A program made the position numbers and the translations under genes. A stretch of 64,000 nucleotides of DNA from Lantana camara (lineage: Eukaryota; Streptophyta; Magnoliopsida; Lamiales; Verbenaceae): assembly GCA_037501455.1 (NCBI GenBank), contig CM074861.1, forward strand, positions 37,960,001 to 38,024,000, given 5' to 3'. A model generated the notes under the pieces. The model made no database searches. It was not told the DNA's origin and worked only from the letters and a program-made list of their open reading frames with translations. Shown here piece after piece: positions 11,566 through 22,846 of this stretch (its first letter is position 1; the number at the start of each line of letters is the position of its first letter).

Positions 11566-13632
11566 AGGAAGTGTTTACTTGGACTTAAAGGGGGGTGTTA
11601 GTAATTTAACACCCTATAATTGGTGTTTACCTCAACATGGCATAAGCCTTGTATAAAACCAAGGGCCCAATAAATTGTTGGAAATGAATATGGTATATAG
11701 CAACTCATCCAAGGAGTTACTAAATAACAAGTAACTTGGGTATGGAGTGAAATTATACTTTTACCCCACGTAAAAATTACCAAGCATTAATGCTTACACA
11801 TAATATATTTTGTAAATTTAAATTAGGGGGTGTTTTTTAAAGAAAACTACAAAAGAAAAGATTATGCCTTTAACAAATTTTATCTTAAGCAAATTTTTTA
11901 AAAGTTTTTTTTTTTGTGAAAATGACGAAAAACGGCAAATACATGTACTACCGACATCACAATTTTTATTTATTTTTTTTAAAAGCCAAAATTAATGGTA
12001 AAAAACCCAAAATCCAATTTAAACAAAGGTGTTCTTCTTTTTTGTGCTTGAAGGGCTGAAAAAAAATAAATTTGGAATATAAGAAACATAAAACCTCCCA
12101 ATACAAACATTTATAAGAATTGAATTATTAAGAAAATCATTCATCCGATGACATTTCAAACATATTTCAAGAGGAAATTAAGTGGCGATTTTTGTGGAAC
12201 TACTGAAATGAACGTGGGTTGCACGTTTGTTATTTGACTTATTTAAATAAATTTAAAATTATATTTATTGAAAAAAAATAGCATATCAAAAATATTTAAT
12301 TTGATGAAATAAATATAATAACATTTTTAATAAACCATTTTGATTTTAAAAAACTACTATTATAAAAATATTTATATAGAATCTCTCTTTCGAATCATGT
12401 ATAATAAATAGAAATTTAAAGTAGAGAAACATCCAAATGAAAAAAAAAATTGTAACTATGTTATTACATAAAAACAATAAGTTTACGATAATTTAGCCAA
12501 ATAATTATAGTTTTTAAGAATACGTAATAGTTTATAACTTTCAAGTATATTTAATAAATGAAAAAATATACAAAAAATAGACAAAAATTTAAAAGTCATA
12601 TAAAATGTTATGTTAACAATGTATACTTTATTCCTTCTATTGTTTATTTTTCTAATATAATTTGTCATTTATTATTATTATTTTTTAATATAGTTTGTCA
12701 CTTATTCCTTGTATTTTTAATTTTAATCTAAAGTTTTTGTAAAAGTCATATTCACTTTTAAAATTATAACTATTGCACCTAATCTTGTTTCTATATTTCC
12801 AACTTCGATTCCACATTTAAAATAGGAACATTGTTATTTTCATTTTATTTTTTTATTACATAATCTTGAAAAATTGTAACTTTTGTTATATCATTATCAC
12901 CAAGTTTTAGTATAATTATCTTAGACTAAAATATCCATATATCTCAAAACCATGGGTTTGATCCATATCATCATTTCTAATATATACCCTATTTCACAAA
13001 TCTCCATCTTCTTCTCTATAATTGTTGTTTGATTTAATGAGTATTTTTATTTTACTTTCCATTTATACTGCGGATTGTACCTTTTCAATAGCATCAACTA
13101 TAGCATGCAATTTTTAATTGATGATAACTTCTACTCTCCGATTAATTATAATGAGAAAGTAAAACTTCGTAAATACTTGTAAACTAAGTTTCGTATAATA
13201 TTTTGAGTTATATTTCCTTAAATAATTAAAAGTGTTAGTAATTTAATTATACAAAATATTAATGAAGCTTTTAATGATTAATTTATTTATAAAATATTAA
13301 AGAAACAATATTTTATGAAAATTGGTTAGATTTTCAATTGATTTCCGATATTTATATACTGACCAACTTATATACTTTTCAAACAATATGACGGAAGCAC
13401 TATATCCTCATGTTTTACAATTAGTACCACTTTGTACCTATTATTAATTTAAAAGTAATTTATATTATGAAATTTATAAATAAAAAATATACTTATTGAT
13501 GGTTTGATATTTTCATAGGAAACTCCCATTATAGATTTGTATATTGATGTATTGAAGATTTGTTTTCAATCCTGACAGTCACCATTAAAACAATAGCATG
13601 TATCTTGTATATTAAAAAAAGTATAACTAATG
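11566..13632. other. AT-rich intronic sequence of SCPL copy 1
   Basis: About 2 kb of AT-rich sequence with many homopolymer runs and no coding frame above background. The minus-strand frames at 11598-11783 and 12483-12668 are short and show no motif. The segment 10072-11054 between the two MITE-like elements is similar and contains only pieces such as CTCAATTTTGGTTCTCTGCA that look like old transposon debris. By position this belongs to the expanded intron between exons 9281-9405 and 44852-44965. Confidence 0.4.
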
Positions 13633-14489
13633 TGATGGGGTCGAAATACTCTTGGCCCATGTTTTGATACGTGGCGCAACCAACGCATGACAAGTGGGTT
13701 CGACGGTCTCCAAGTAGGCTTCCCCACGAGCGTCCATGGCCCTCGGACGGCCAACCCTGCAAACACGTGTCTCCGCCAACATGAGACACGTGTCGATCAA
13801 ACCCGCTAAAAAACGAGCGTCCGTTGTGTAGCCAAACAATCCCAGCTTCGCCATGGAAATCACCCACGAAGCGATCCCACCCTCGGGTAACCTTTCCCAT
13901 ACAAACAGACTAAAGGGGCTAAGCTCCCCCTTATCATGTAGCCTCGGCACTAATCCCTACATGGATCTACGAGCCCATCAGGCCCAAGGTTGACATGAGC
14001 GTGTTCCAAGCCCTCGTTACCAACCCCCAAACGGCTCTCTGAAACCCCGTACATGTCCGCGCACCTACCACTGTTGTCCGCATCACCTTTTCAGCAGCTT
14101 TTATAGAAGATTCCTCCTAGTTTTCTCCTCATTATGCCACGTGTTAGGGCAACATTAGGGCAGGACCACAAGGGGTAAATTACCAAAGGGTCCATGACCC
14201 TCAACTATAAATATGCATCTTCGTCTTCAACACGGTAAGCGATCAATCATCATTGAAGTTCTTACACTCCATTTTTTCACCTCTCTCAAATCATCATCTG
14301 ACTTGAGCGTCGGAGAGCCAAACTGGGACTCACCCCCAGTTCCCCCAGCTTGGCCGTCTGACCTCTATTTCTTTGGTGTTTGTCCTAGCAGGTTGAACCC
14401 TCACCTTTTCCGGCGATCATTAACTAGTTTCCTCACATCAAACAAATTTTAAAGTGATTGGACCCTGTACCCCATATTGAGACCCATCA
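13633..14489 (+). mobile_element. 5' LTR of TAT-lineage Ty3/gypsy element A
   Basis: This 857-bp LTR starts TGATGGGGTC and ends GAGACCCATCA, so the ends are an inverted repeat of about 9 bases. It is followed by a primer-binding site and a gag gene. The first 550 bases recur at 26200-26749 as the truncated 3' LTR, with roughly one difference in ten over the parts I compared. Flanking bases before it are TAATG (13628-13632); no matching TAATG follows the 3' LTR of element C at 42628, so A and C are separate insertions. Antisense frames at 13529-13950 lie within the LTR and are not taken as genes. Confidence 0.85.
14205..14214 (+). promoter_or_regulatory. TATA box of element A LTR
   Basis: CTATAAATAT lies about 570 bases into the LTR, in a position suitable for initiating the genomic RNA of the element. 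Element C has a comparable AATATATAAATAA in its LTR at 42329-42340. Confidence 0.6.
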
Positions 14490-14492
14490 TTT

Positions 14493-14511
14493 TTGGCGTC
14501 GTCTGTGGGAA
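14493..14511 (+). other. Primer-binding site of element A
   Basis: TTGGCGTCGTCTGTGGGA follows the LTR end after a few T residues. It is one base from the TGGCGCCGTCTGTGGGA form common in plant TAT-lineage elements, which is complementary to a tRNA 3' end. The exact tRNA was not determined. Confidence 0.65.
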
Positions 14512-14567
14512 ACCACTTCCAACCTTTTCTCTTTTTTGCTAGTTAAAGAACAAATACCATTTACATC

Positions 14568-15867
14568 ATGGTTACCACCAGGTCTGGGCTTGCACGAGGT
14601 GGGGATGACCACCAATCTGAGGGAAACATCAATGTTCCCACCTCCGCCCCCGTCGGCGGAGCTCCGCCCGTTGGAGGAGCACCTCCCACCACTGAACCAG
14701 TAGTGCCACCAACCGCTCGCGAGAGGTTCCCCTCTCGTGGAGGAAGTTCTAATGGCCCAAGCCGGCATGGGCAAAGTTCCCACCTCCATCAACCGTTACG
14801 ATGGAACCACGGACCCAGCGGAGCATCTAGACCATTTTTTGCATTTAATGCATTTGTACGAGCGCTCCAGCCATTATTGGGCTAAGGTTTTTGTTACTTC
14901 CCTTATGGGAATGGCCCAGGAGTGGTACAAGCGTCTGCCGCCTGGCTTGATCCACTCATATAGCGAACTCACCGATGCATTCCTCAACCACTTCAACTCA
15001 TTGAAGGCACCTGTCACCGCACCCACTGCTTTGTACAACTTGATCCAAGGCGTACATGAATCCCTTCGCTCCTTTTTCGCTCGTTTCAACAAGGAGGTGC
15101 TCTTGGTGGAGAGACCCTCAATGGAATTTTTGATACACGTACTTTTCAAGCCTTGCAATCACAAACAGTATGTGAGCAAGAAGTTTGCGGATTCCATAGT
15201 GAAGAAACACCCCTCGTCCCTCATGGCAATGAGAGAAATCGCCGAGCCCTACTTCGCGCTCGAAGACATGTACAGGTCTAATGCTCCCAGACATTCTGGA
15301 CCCCTTAAGAGCGAACGAGGGCGTGAAGAGCCTCACAAAGAACGCTGTAAATAACCGCCTCCCTCTCGAAGGTTCGAGCACGTTCCTCTCAACAGGCCCA
15401 ATTCAGAGGTCTACGCACTATCAGATAAAAAGCTCTTCAAAAGGCCCACGAAGATGAAGGATACAGAGGCGTTAAGGCGCTCGAACAAATATTGCGCCTT
15501 CCATAAACAAAAGGGGTATGACACGGATGAATGCCGCCAGTTGGAAGCTGAGATTCAAAGATTCATAGCAGGAGGGCACTTGAAAGAATTTGTGAAAATG
15601 TTGGAGCGCTACGATGAGCACTATAATGAGCGTGCAAAGGAAAGGAGGAGGAGCCCATCGCGCTCAAGGAGTCCACGAGGGCGAGGACCTCCCCACAGCA
15701 GCCATCGTGGCAAACAAAAAGCCACGGAACAAGAGAATGCCCCCTTTGTGGTCATCAACATGATTGCTGGAGGGTCATCCGGAAGGGACTCCAATGCTTC
15801 CTGCCGTCGATATGTTAGGAGCTATGATCAGCGTCCCTCAGAAACCAAGCAAGTCTACGCAATCTAA
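14568..15867 (+). pseudogene. Gag of element A (TAT-lineage)
   Basis: The first frame starts MVTTRSG, a common start of TAT-lineage Gag, followed by a Pro/Gly-rich stretch. Coding then moves to the frame of 14737-15354, which contains the capsid-like retrotransposon Gag domain (NRYDGTTDPAEHL, then AQEWYKRLPPG and LTDAFLNHF). A stop at 15352 separates this from 15454-15867, which carries a degenerate zinc-knuckle-like YCAFHKQKGYDTDEC and an Arg/Ser-rich tail. Frameshifts and stops make it inactive. The Gag would package element RNA into virus-like particles. Confidence 0.8.
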
Positions 15868-15870
15868 GAA

Positions 15871-16366
15871 GTGAGCCACTACCGCTCCGAGGATAATGAA
15901 GTTGTTGGGTTTAGTGATAGGGACCTAGAGCACATTGTAACACGCCATGGGGTCAGCGAAACCTCTGATTGCCCTATGGTGGATAGCCTAGACGTCCATA
16001 ATCATGTTGTAAAGAGGGTTTTGGTTGATAGTGGAAGCTCTGTTAATGTTTTGCGTTATACCACGTTTCGAAAGATGAACATTACCAACATCCCACTCGA
16101 GCCTCTCAAAACAGCCCTCATTGGCTTTGGGGGCTCTGAAGTTGTCCCTCGAGGATAGATTCGCTTGGCCACCTCATTTGATCACGCCCCACAGCGAAGG
16201 ATGCTCAGGTGACCTACGCGGTGGTGGAAATTGAAATCCCATACAACATCATCATTGGGCTTCCAGCCCTTGTAGATTTCAAAACAATCATTTCCACTTA
16301 CCATCAGAAAATCAAATTCCCCACCCCCGACGGGGTAGGAGAAGTTCTGTGTAATGTCTGAGAGGC
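15871..16366 (+). pseudogene. Aspartic protease domain of element A
   Basis: VKRVLVDSGSSVNVL carries the D-S-G active-site triad of retroelement aspartic protease. A TAG at 16156 interrupts the frame. Continuing codons in another frame give YNIIIGLPALVDF and TYHQKIKFPTPDGVGEV, the usual downstream part of TAT-lineage protease. The antisense 264-residue frame at 16376-17170 overlaps this and the RT and is rejected as a shadow. Confidence 0.75.
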
Positions 16367-16379
16367 TTGGGAGTGCTAT

Positions 16380-18074
16380 ATGTTGTCCCTCAAGAAGCCC
16401 AAAGCAGAGAAGGCACTCCAAATTGGGTCCACCAAAAAGTCAGTAGATTTCCCCAGCTTGGACGAGGATGGTCCCGTGCGCAAAAGGGCCAAAATGAACA
16501 AAAAGAAAAACAAGAAGAAGGATACGAGCGCTGGAAGCACCCCCGAGGGTATCCCGCTTAGAGCGGTTGGGGAATCTTCCTCTGATGAAGAGATGAACGA
16601 ACGTGGAGAGGAAACGACCGATGACCGTTTGACAGGGAAGAAAAGGGCTCTCGAACTTCCTCGCCCTGAGGTCCGGATTGAGCCCACAGAGAAATTCCTC
16701 ACCATTGAGTTGGAACCGGGGAACAAAGACAAAACCACCCAAATTGGGTCCAATCTCTTAGGACCCTCGCAGATCATGATGATAGACTTCCTTAGAGAGA
16801 ACATTGATGCTTTTGCATGGAAAGCATCTGATCTTACCGGAATTGATCCGAGTGTCATAGTCCACAGGCTCAATATGGACCCCAGCTTCAAACTAATCAA
16901 ACAGAAGAAGCGAGATGTGCATGATTTTTGAAAGAAGGTTATTGAAGAGGAAGTTAACAAGCTCCTCGAGGCCCAGTACATTGAACCCATATTGTATCCA
17001 GAGTGGCTATGTAACATGGTGTTGGTACCCAAGAGCGCTAACAAATGGCGCATGTGCAACGATTTCACTGATCTCAACAAAGCCTGCCCCAAGGATCCAT
17101 ACCCTTTACCCCGGATTGAACAACTGGTGGATTCGACCGCGGGGTTTGAGTTAATGAGCACGATGGACACTTTTCAGGGGTATTACCAAATCTTCATGGC
17201 CCCTGAAGACTGTCCCAAAACCTCATTTGTTGTCCACATGGGTGTATACTGCTTCTTGGTCATGCCTTTTGGGTTCAAGAAGGCGGGGGCCACGTATCAA
17301 CGCCTCGTTAACCGGATGTTTGAGAAGGAAATAGGAGGGTCCATGGAGGTGTACGTGGATGACATGATTGTCAAGAGCGAGCGCCAAGGCTCACATTTAG
17401 AGGATCTAAAGCGCACATTTGCCATTTTGCGTTAATATCGCATGAAGTTAAATCCCTCCAAGTGTACTTTCGGGGTACAAGGGGGAAAATTCTTGGGCTA
17501 CGTGGTTAGCCAACGTGGGATTGAGGCTAATCCTGAAAAGATCCAGGCCATCTTGGATATTCCATCCCTTCGCAACCTCAGGGAAGTACAAGTGTTAGTA
17601 GGAAAGATAATCTCTTTAAACCGATTCATCTCCCGCTCGGCAGACATAAATCTCCCTTTCTTCAAAATTCTACGCAACAATCGAAATTTTTCTTGGACTG
17701 AGGAATGTGAGAAAGCCTTGCAAGATATGAAAGCTTACCTTTCGAGCGCACCCCTCCTGACAAAGCCCGTGATAGGTGAGAACTTATTTGTATACCTTTC
17801 TGTCTCCGCCGAGGCTATGAGCGCAGTTTTGGTAGCCGTGCACGAACGCAAACACCAACCTGTTTATTACTTAAGTAAGACGCTACAAGGAGCTGAAAAG
17901 AAGTATTTGGATATTGAAAAGTTCGCTCTTGCCCTCATTAATGCATCAAGGAGGCTGAGACCTTATTTCCAAGCACACTCAATCACCGTCCTTATGGATC
18001 AACCCTTGAAACAAGTTCTATCCAAGCCAGATGTTTTCGGAAGGCTGATAAAATGGGTCATTGAATTGAGCTAG
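16380..18074 (+). pseudogene. Reverse transcriptase and RNase H of element A
   Basis: 16380-16931 encodes the linker and the start of RT (MMIDFLRENIDAFAWKASDL). 16992-17435 encodes the palm, including CNDFTDLNKACPKDPYPLPR, a hallmark of the TAT lineage, and YVDDMIVKS with the catalytic DD. 17442-18074 encodes the thumb (FLGYVVSQRGIEANPEKI) and the first RNase H domain (SWTEECEKALQDMK, VYYLSKTLQGAEKKY). Stops at 16929 (TGA) and 17433 (TAA) interrupt an otherwise colinear protein. It would copy the element RNA into DNA; here it is inactive. Confidence 0.85.
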
Positions 18075-19074
18075 TTTGACCTAAGCTTTGAGCCTAGAAT
18101 AGCCATACAAGCGCAGGTAGTTGCGGATTTACTGGTGGAATGCTTTGGTTTAGAGCCTGTCGTTCCTGAAAAAGATAGTCTATGGGTCCTCGACCTCTCG
18201 AGGGGGGGGGGGAGGGGGGGAGCAGGGGTGACCCTCAGAGATCCCAACAGAGTTTGAAATCGACTTTGCAATCAGGTTGGATTTCCAAGTTACGAATAAT
18301 GAAGCAGAGTACGAGGCTCTCATACAAGGGTTGAGAATTGATTTTCAGAGTGGAGCTTCTAGAGTCACGGCTTATGTTGGTTCGTAATTGATTTCAAGTC
18401 AAATTGAAGGAACATATGAGGCTCGAGAAGCCACCATAGTGCAATACTTGGGAAAACCGAAAGAAATAATCGGACAGTTCAAATAATTTCACTTACTTCA
18501 AGTCCCCCGAGCGGAGAACGAGCGTGCGGATGCCTTATCCAAATTCGCTTCTGCCCTCGAAGGGTCCTATGAACATTCTATCACATTTCTGAGAACGGAG
18601 GGACCGCAAATTCAGAGGAAAGAGCTCGATCGAGCGATAGCTATGATTGATCCCGTCGAGCCCTACTGGCTCGATGACATTGTCAGATTCCTTAAAGATG
18701 GTACTTGCCCTACCAACAAAGTCGAGGCTCGAAAAATTCAGAACAAGGGTCCTCATTTCTCCCTGGACAACAAGGGCAGACCCTTCAAGAAGTCCTTCCA
18801 AGGCCCGCCAATGAGATGTTTAAGGCCCTCGCAGGCTAAAGAGACCCTCGAACACGTTCATGGAGGGAGTTGTGGAAATCATTCTGGGGGGCGCATTCTC
18901 GCCAAAAAGATACTGAGAAGTGGATTCTACTGCCCACAGTCCTCCAGGATTCCATAGCATTCTCTAAGAAATGTCCTAAGTGCCAATTTCACTCTAATGT
19001 TCCCCAATTGCCAGTGGCTCAAATGATCCTCATTGACGTCTCGTGGCCCATTCATCAATGGGGCATTGATATTG
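18075..19074 (+). pseudogene. Second RNase H-like domain and integrase N-terminus of element A
   Basis: After the first RNase H the sequence encodes a degenerate second (archaeal-type) RNase H domain, characteristic of TAT elements: EYEALIQGLRI and ERADALSKFASAL segments, broken by a G-rich tract at about 18200-18219. 18643-18957 encodes the integrase linker and zinc-binding domain (CLRPSQAKETLEHVHGGSCG, SGFYCPQ). A frame change follows, then CPKCQFHSN and the WGID start of the catalytic core, where a solo LTR interrupts the gene at 19075. Confidence 0.75.
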
Positions 19075-20742
19075 TGTTGGAAAACAGGAATCAGAAAGCA
19101 GCGAAAATTTAAAAATTTTCGAACAAAAGGATCGAAACTCACAATCGTGAATCTAAATTCGTAGAGATTAGAAACTTACTTTTCAATAATCTTTCTTGAA
19201 GCGTTTCAAGCCACCCAAGAACACTCTTCTCGTGGCTTGATCCCCTCTCCTTGGTAAAGCTCGAATCTTTAAAAACTTTTAACTTGAAGCTCTCTAGAGA
19301 GAGTCCACCAACTTTACTACAATCTAACTAGTAAGGATGCTAGTTCTCTAGTTAGTGTTTAGGCTTAACCTAGGGTTTATTTTATCTTGGAGAAAGGATG
19401 TTGTTCAACACATGAGCCAAAAGAATTCAATCAATCGCTAGCTCCCCTATATATAGCATAAGGGAGGGGCGGCCGAACCTAGTCCTACTGGACTAAGGAT
19501 TTGGTCCCTCTCTCTTATTACTTGATCATCAAGTAATTCCAAACCTTGACTTTGAATTCTAATTCAAATCAACTTTTAAGAGAGCTAAAAAAATATCCAA
19601 ACTCCATTTGGATAATATCATACTTTATTTATTAATAAATAAATAACTTTTTTATCTAATTAATTAAATAGATTTATTTCTCCAAAATAAGACTTTCATT
19701 TTAATTCAAAAATAAACCAAAGTCTATTAAATAATTAACATATTAATTATTTGATACACAAATAATTATACACGTGTGGTGCACACGTTTCCATGCATGA
19801 CAAGTGTCACTCACGTGACCCATACGTGTGTTTTACACGTGTGGAACCGTCTTGGTATGATCAACTCGTTTAATCCTCCTACTTACTATCTCTCAACCAA
19901 GATCTAGGGTAAGGGAATAAACATAACCCTAATAATCCGGTCTTAAAGCCATGTGCATCTCATATCCATTTGATCTTAAAGCCATGTGCCTTGGCCAAGG
20001 ACTCCATATGGCATATGAATGACTTACACAATAAGAGATCACCTTGCAAATGCAAGTGTATATCCTTTTTTTATTCTCATTCACTTTCATGAGTTACTTG
20101 TGCAGCCCCAGCATAAGCCTTGAATCAATTGTCTAAGGCGACACCCTTTAAAGCTTATACCTAAGACTACAGAGTTAACTCATAAAGTGACATGGAACCT
20201 CAAGTCTAAGGATCAATTACTCACATCAATGACTTGTGAGATATTTCCTAATCTGGAAGTTTCCATTTCCTGAAATAGAAAATTCCTTTCCCATTTAGGA
20301 ATCTTCTCACACGGGGCACCTCAGTGAACTTACTTATTGAAGTAAGCACCCTCATGTATCACGCATGTATCAACTATACACTTTGCACCTCCATGAAACA
20401 AGGTGGTCCTTCTTAAGGGCGTGATCCCACAAGCAAGCTTTAGAGGAGTCAGGTTGACACTCCCACTATCTGTAGGAGTCATCGGCTTGGAGTATTTTAC
20501 TAATCATGACTTATGTGATATAGGGCTCGATTCATGAACCATTTCACCTAAATGGTAGAGTCCTAAAGTCATCAGGATTAGGGGAATTCTCATACATGCA
20601 CAGCTAAAGTAAATGCATACCAAACAAGAGCATATAAAGAAGTGTCTGAATTCGTTATCATATTCAAAGATTCTCTGTGATTACAATAAGGAAAAGAAAA
20701 AAACGGATATATAATCGGCTTTCTAGGGCACTATTCCTAACA
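19075..20742. mobile_element. Solo LTR (1668 bp) inside element A integrase
   Basis: Starts TGTTGGAAAACAGG and ends TATTCCTAACA, flanked by the 5-bp target duplication TATTG (19070-19074 and 20743-20747). Removing it together with one TATTG restores the integrase frame, so the boundaries are exact. There are no gag or pol sequences, so it is a solo LTR left by LTR-LTR recombination. The lineage is not certain; Ty1/copia is plausible from the TGTTAGGAATAG start if read on the minus strand. A CTATATATAG palindrome near 19446 could be the TATA box in either orientation. Confidence 0.85.
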
Positions 20743-20747
20743 TATTG

Positions 20748-21568
20748 TTGGTCCCCTGCCTATGGCGGTTGGACAGAAAAAGTTTGTCATCCTAGTCGTC
20801 GATTACTTTACAAAATGGGCAGAGGCTGAGGCAGTTGCCAAGATCACCTTCAGAGTAGTGAGGGACTTTATTTGGAAGAATATTATTTGCAGGTATGGCA
20901 TCCCGAGGGTGCTTATTTCGGATAACAGATCCCAATTCATAGCGGCTGATACCCGGGAATGGTGCTCGGAGTTGGGCATTGAGCAACGCTTCATCTTCGT
21001 GGGCCACCCTCAAGCCAACGGTCAAGCAGAAGTCACCAACAGGATCATTTTACAACATCTAAAAATCATGCTTGAGAGTAAAAAGAGCGAATGGGCCGAG
21101 GAGTTACAAGGGGCTTTATGGGCTTGTCGCACCACCCCACGAGCGGCCACTGGAGAAACCCCTTACTCACTTGTCTATGGCTCAGAAGAAATGATACCAG
21201 CAGAAGTTTCACATGAATCCGCTCGAGTGGCATATTTCGAGCCCAGAGAAAACGAGGATAACAGGGCCCTAGAATTGGATCTTTTGGAGGAGAAAAGAGA
21301 CAAGGCATGGGCACGTATTCACGAATACAAAGCGTCCATCGCTCGGCAGTATAACAAGCGGGTTAGAGAAAGAACTTTCCAGCTGTGAGACTTAGTTTTA
21401 AGGAGGGTTGAAGTCTCTAAGCATGTGGGAAAGTTGGACCCCAACTGGGAAGGCCCTTACAAAGTTATACAGATCAGAGCTAACAACACATACAAGCTCG
21501 AGACACTCCAAGGCGAGCGTCTTCCGAGTCCGTGGAATGCATGCAACCTACGAAGGTTTTATGTTTAA
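20748..21568 (+). pseudogene. Integrase core and C-terminus of element A
   Basis: The frame 20762-21388 encodes the catalytic core (VVDYFTKWAEAEAVAKITF, then SDNRSQFIA, where most relatives have SDNG, then GHPQANGQAEVTNR). The downstream GALWACRTTPRAATGETPYS segment is typical. A TGA at 21386 interrupts it; the C-terminal domain (VEVSKHVGKLDPNWEGPYK) resumes in frame to a TAA at 21566. The domain would insert element cDNA into chromosomes. Compared with element C, the integrases are clearly related but diverged. Confidence 0.85.
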
Positions 21569-22181
21569 TTATTATGATTTTGTAAAAACCCACTTCTGGG
21601 ATCTATGTATTTCCTGTTTACAAGCGTTATCTATTAAAGTGATTTCTATGTGTGAAATGTTTTTTAAGGATGGTAAATGATTCCCCCTCGGAAACCTAGG
21701 CAATCGCCACACAGGTCCAAGGCGCGTGAATCCCCCTTTCGAGGGCAAAATACGCTTATCAAAAGTGGCAAGATCCCATCTAGAGGTCCACCCTCTTTGG
21801 GAATCAATCAAGCGATGTCCACGAGGCGAAGAACGAGCCTAACCAGGTCACTCTGCCAGTTAGCGCTCGAACGCTACAACACTTGGGAGAAAACTTTTAG
21901 ATAAGTTTCCCCAAGTCCTAGCCAGGGCTCCCTCGAAAATGGAACCCTCGTAGCAGAAATCCCCTGCATTCAAGCACCAGGATGGAAAACTTTTCGACAA
22001 GTTTTCACAAGTCTAGACCCTTGCGTCTGCAACGACTTTTTAAAATTCCTGAGTGGCCAACAATTCTCCTGAGCTAGACCCACGCATCTCATGCTCGCGA
22101 AAGATGAAGATCAAACCTATTCTCACAAGCGTTCGCAACCAGCTCGCGAGCGTACCTGCACAACACTTGGTGAAAGTGGTA

Positions 22182-22215
<34 letters not shown>

Positions 22216-22846
22216 AAAACAAAAACTTAATGTGCATACACGAATGTCCTAGTAGGCCCGGGTTGCTTAGCAAACAAGCATCCAGCGCTCGGGACTTGTT
22301 GCATACCCTTGATCAAGCTACACCCTAAAAGGGAAAATCTTTTAGACAAAGTTTCTGCAAGTCCCTAACCAGGGTACCCTCAAAGCAGGCCCCTCGTGTT
22401 AGTCAAGAGCTCACCACAGACTCTTTTTACCGTACTTAGGAAAACTTTCACAAGTCTTGAATCAGGATATTCCCAAAATAAGACCCTTGTGTTTACTCAA
22501 AGACTTAGCAAAATTTTCCAAGTTTTATGTCATTTTTTACTTAGCTTATTACCTGAAATCTTAACATCACAAGATTTTGATAAAACAAGCGCACAGTAAG
22601 AATTCATGGCATATCCTTACAGAAGGAAAAAGACACCCAGTCATTAAAAAGAAACTTTCATTGATAAAAGCAAAGTATACAAGGGTACAATAACAAGGGC
22701 ACTATGGTCCTTAGAATTCATCAGAAAGCAAGGAAAATAAAGGGAAATTTTCTTAAAAAGAATGGAAGAAAACTTCAAGCGGCGGTGGCAACATCCTCCT
22801 CCAGATTCACCATTTCTTGTTGAGCGGGAGCTATGGGTTCTTGCAC
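21569..22846. repeat. Non-coding spacer of element A with degenerate repeats and poly(A)
   Basis: Between pol and the antisense gene, blocks such as GGAAAACTTTTCGACAAGTT, CACAAGTC and ACCCTCG recur near 21890, 21985, 22330, 22440 and 22500, suggesting a degenerate repeat of roughly 100 bases. A run of 31 A residues occupies 22183-22213. No coding frame is convincing. TAT-lineage elements often carry repeat-rich spacers here. Confidence 0.55.

Noticed and set aside
11572..11780. Possible MITE starting GTGTTTACTTGGACTT, resembling the end of the 5818 element
   Set aside because: Only a short similarity to one terminal repeat; no matching second end or target duplication was found.
13529..13950. 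Overlapping minus-strand frames of about 100-120 residues, repeated at 26113-26433
   Set aside because: Both lie within the two LTR copies of element A; they are shared only because the LTRs are homologous, and no protein motif is visible.
16376..17170. 264-residue frame on the minus strand across the element A protease and RT
   Set aside because: It is antisense to well-recognised RT motifs, has no known domain and is best explained as a mirror of a GC-rich coding frame.
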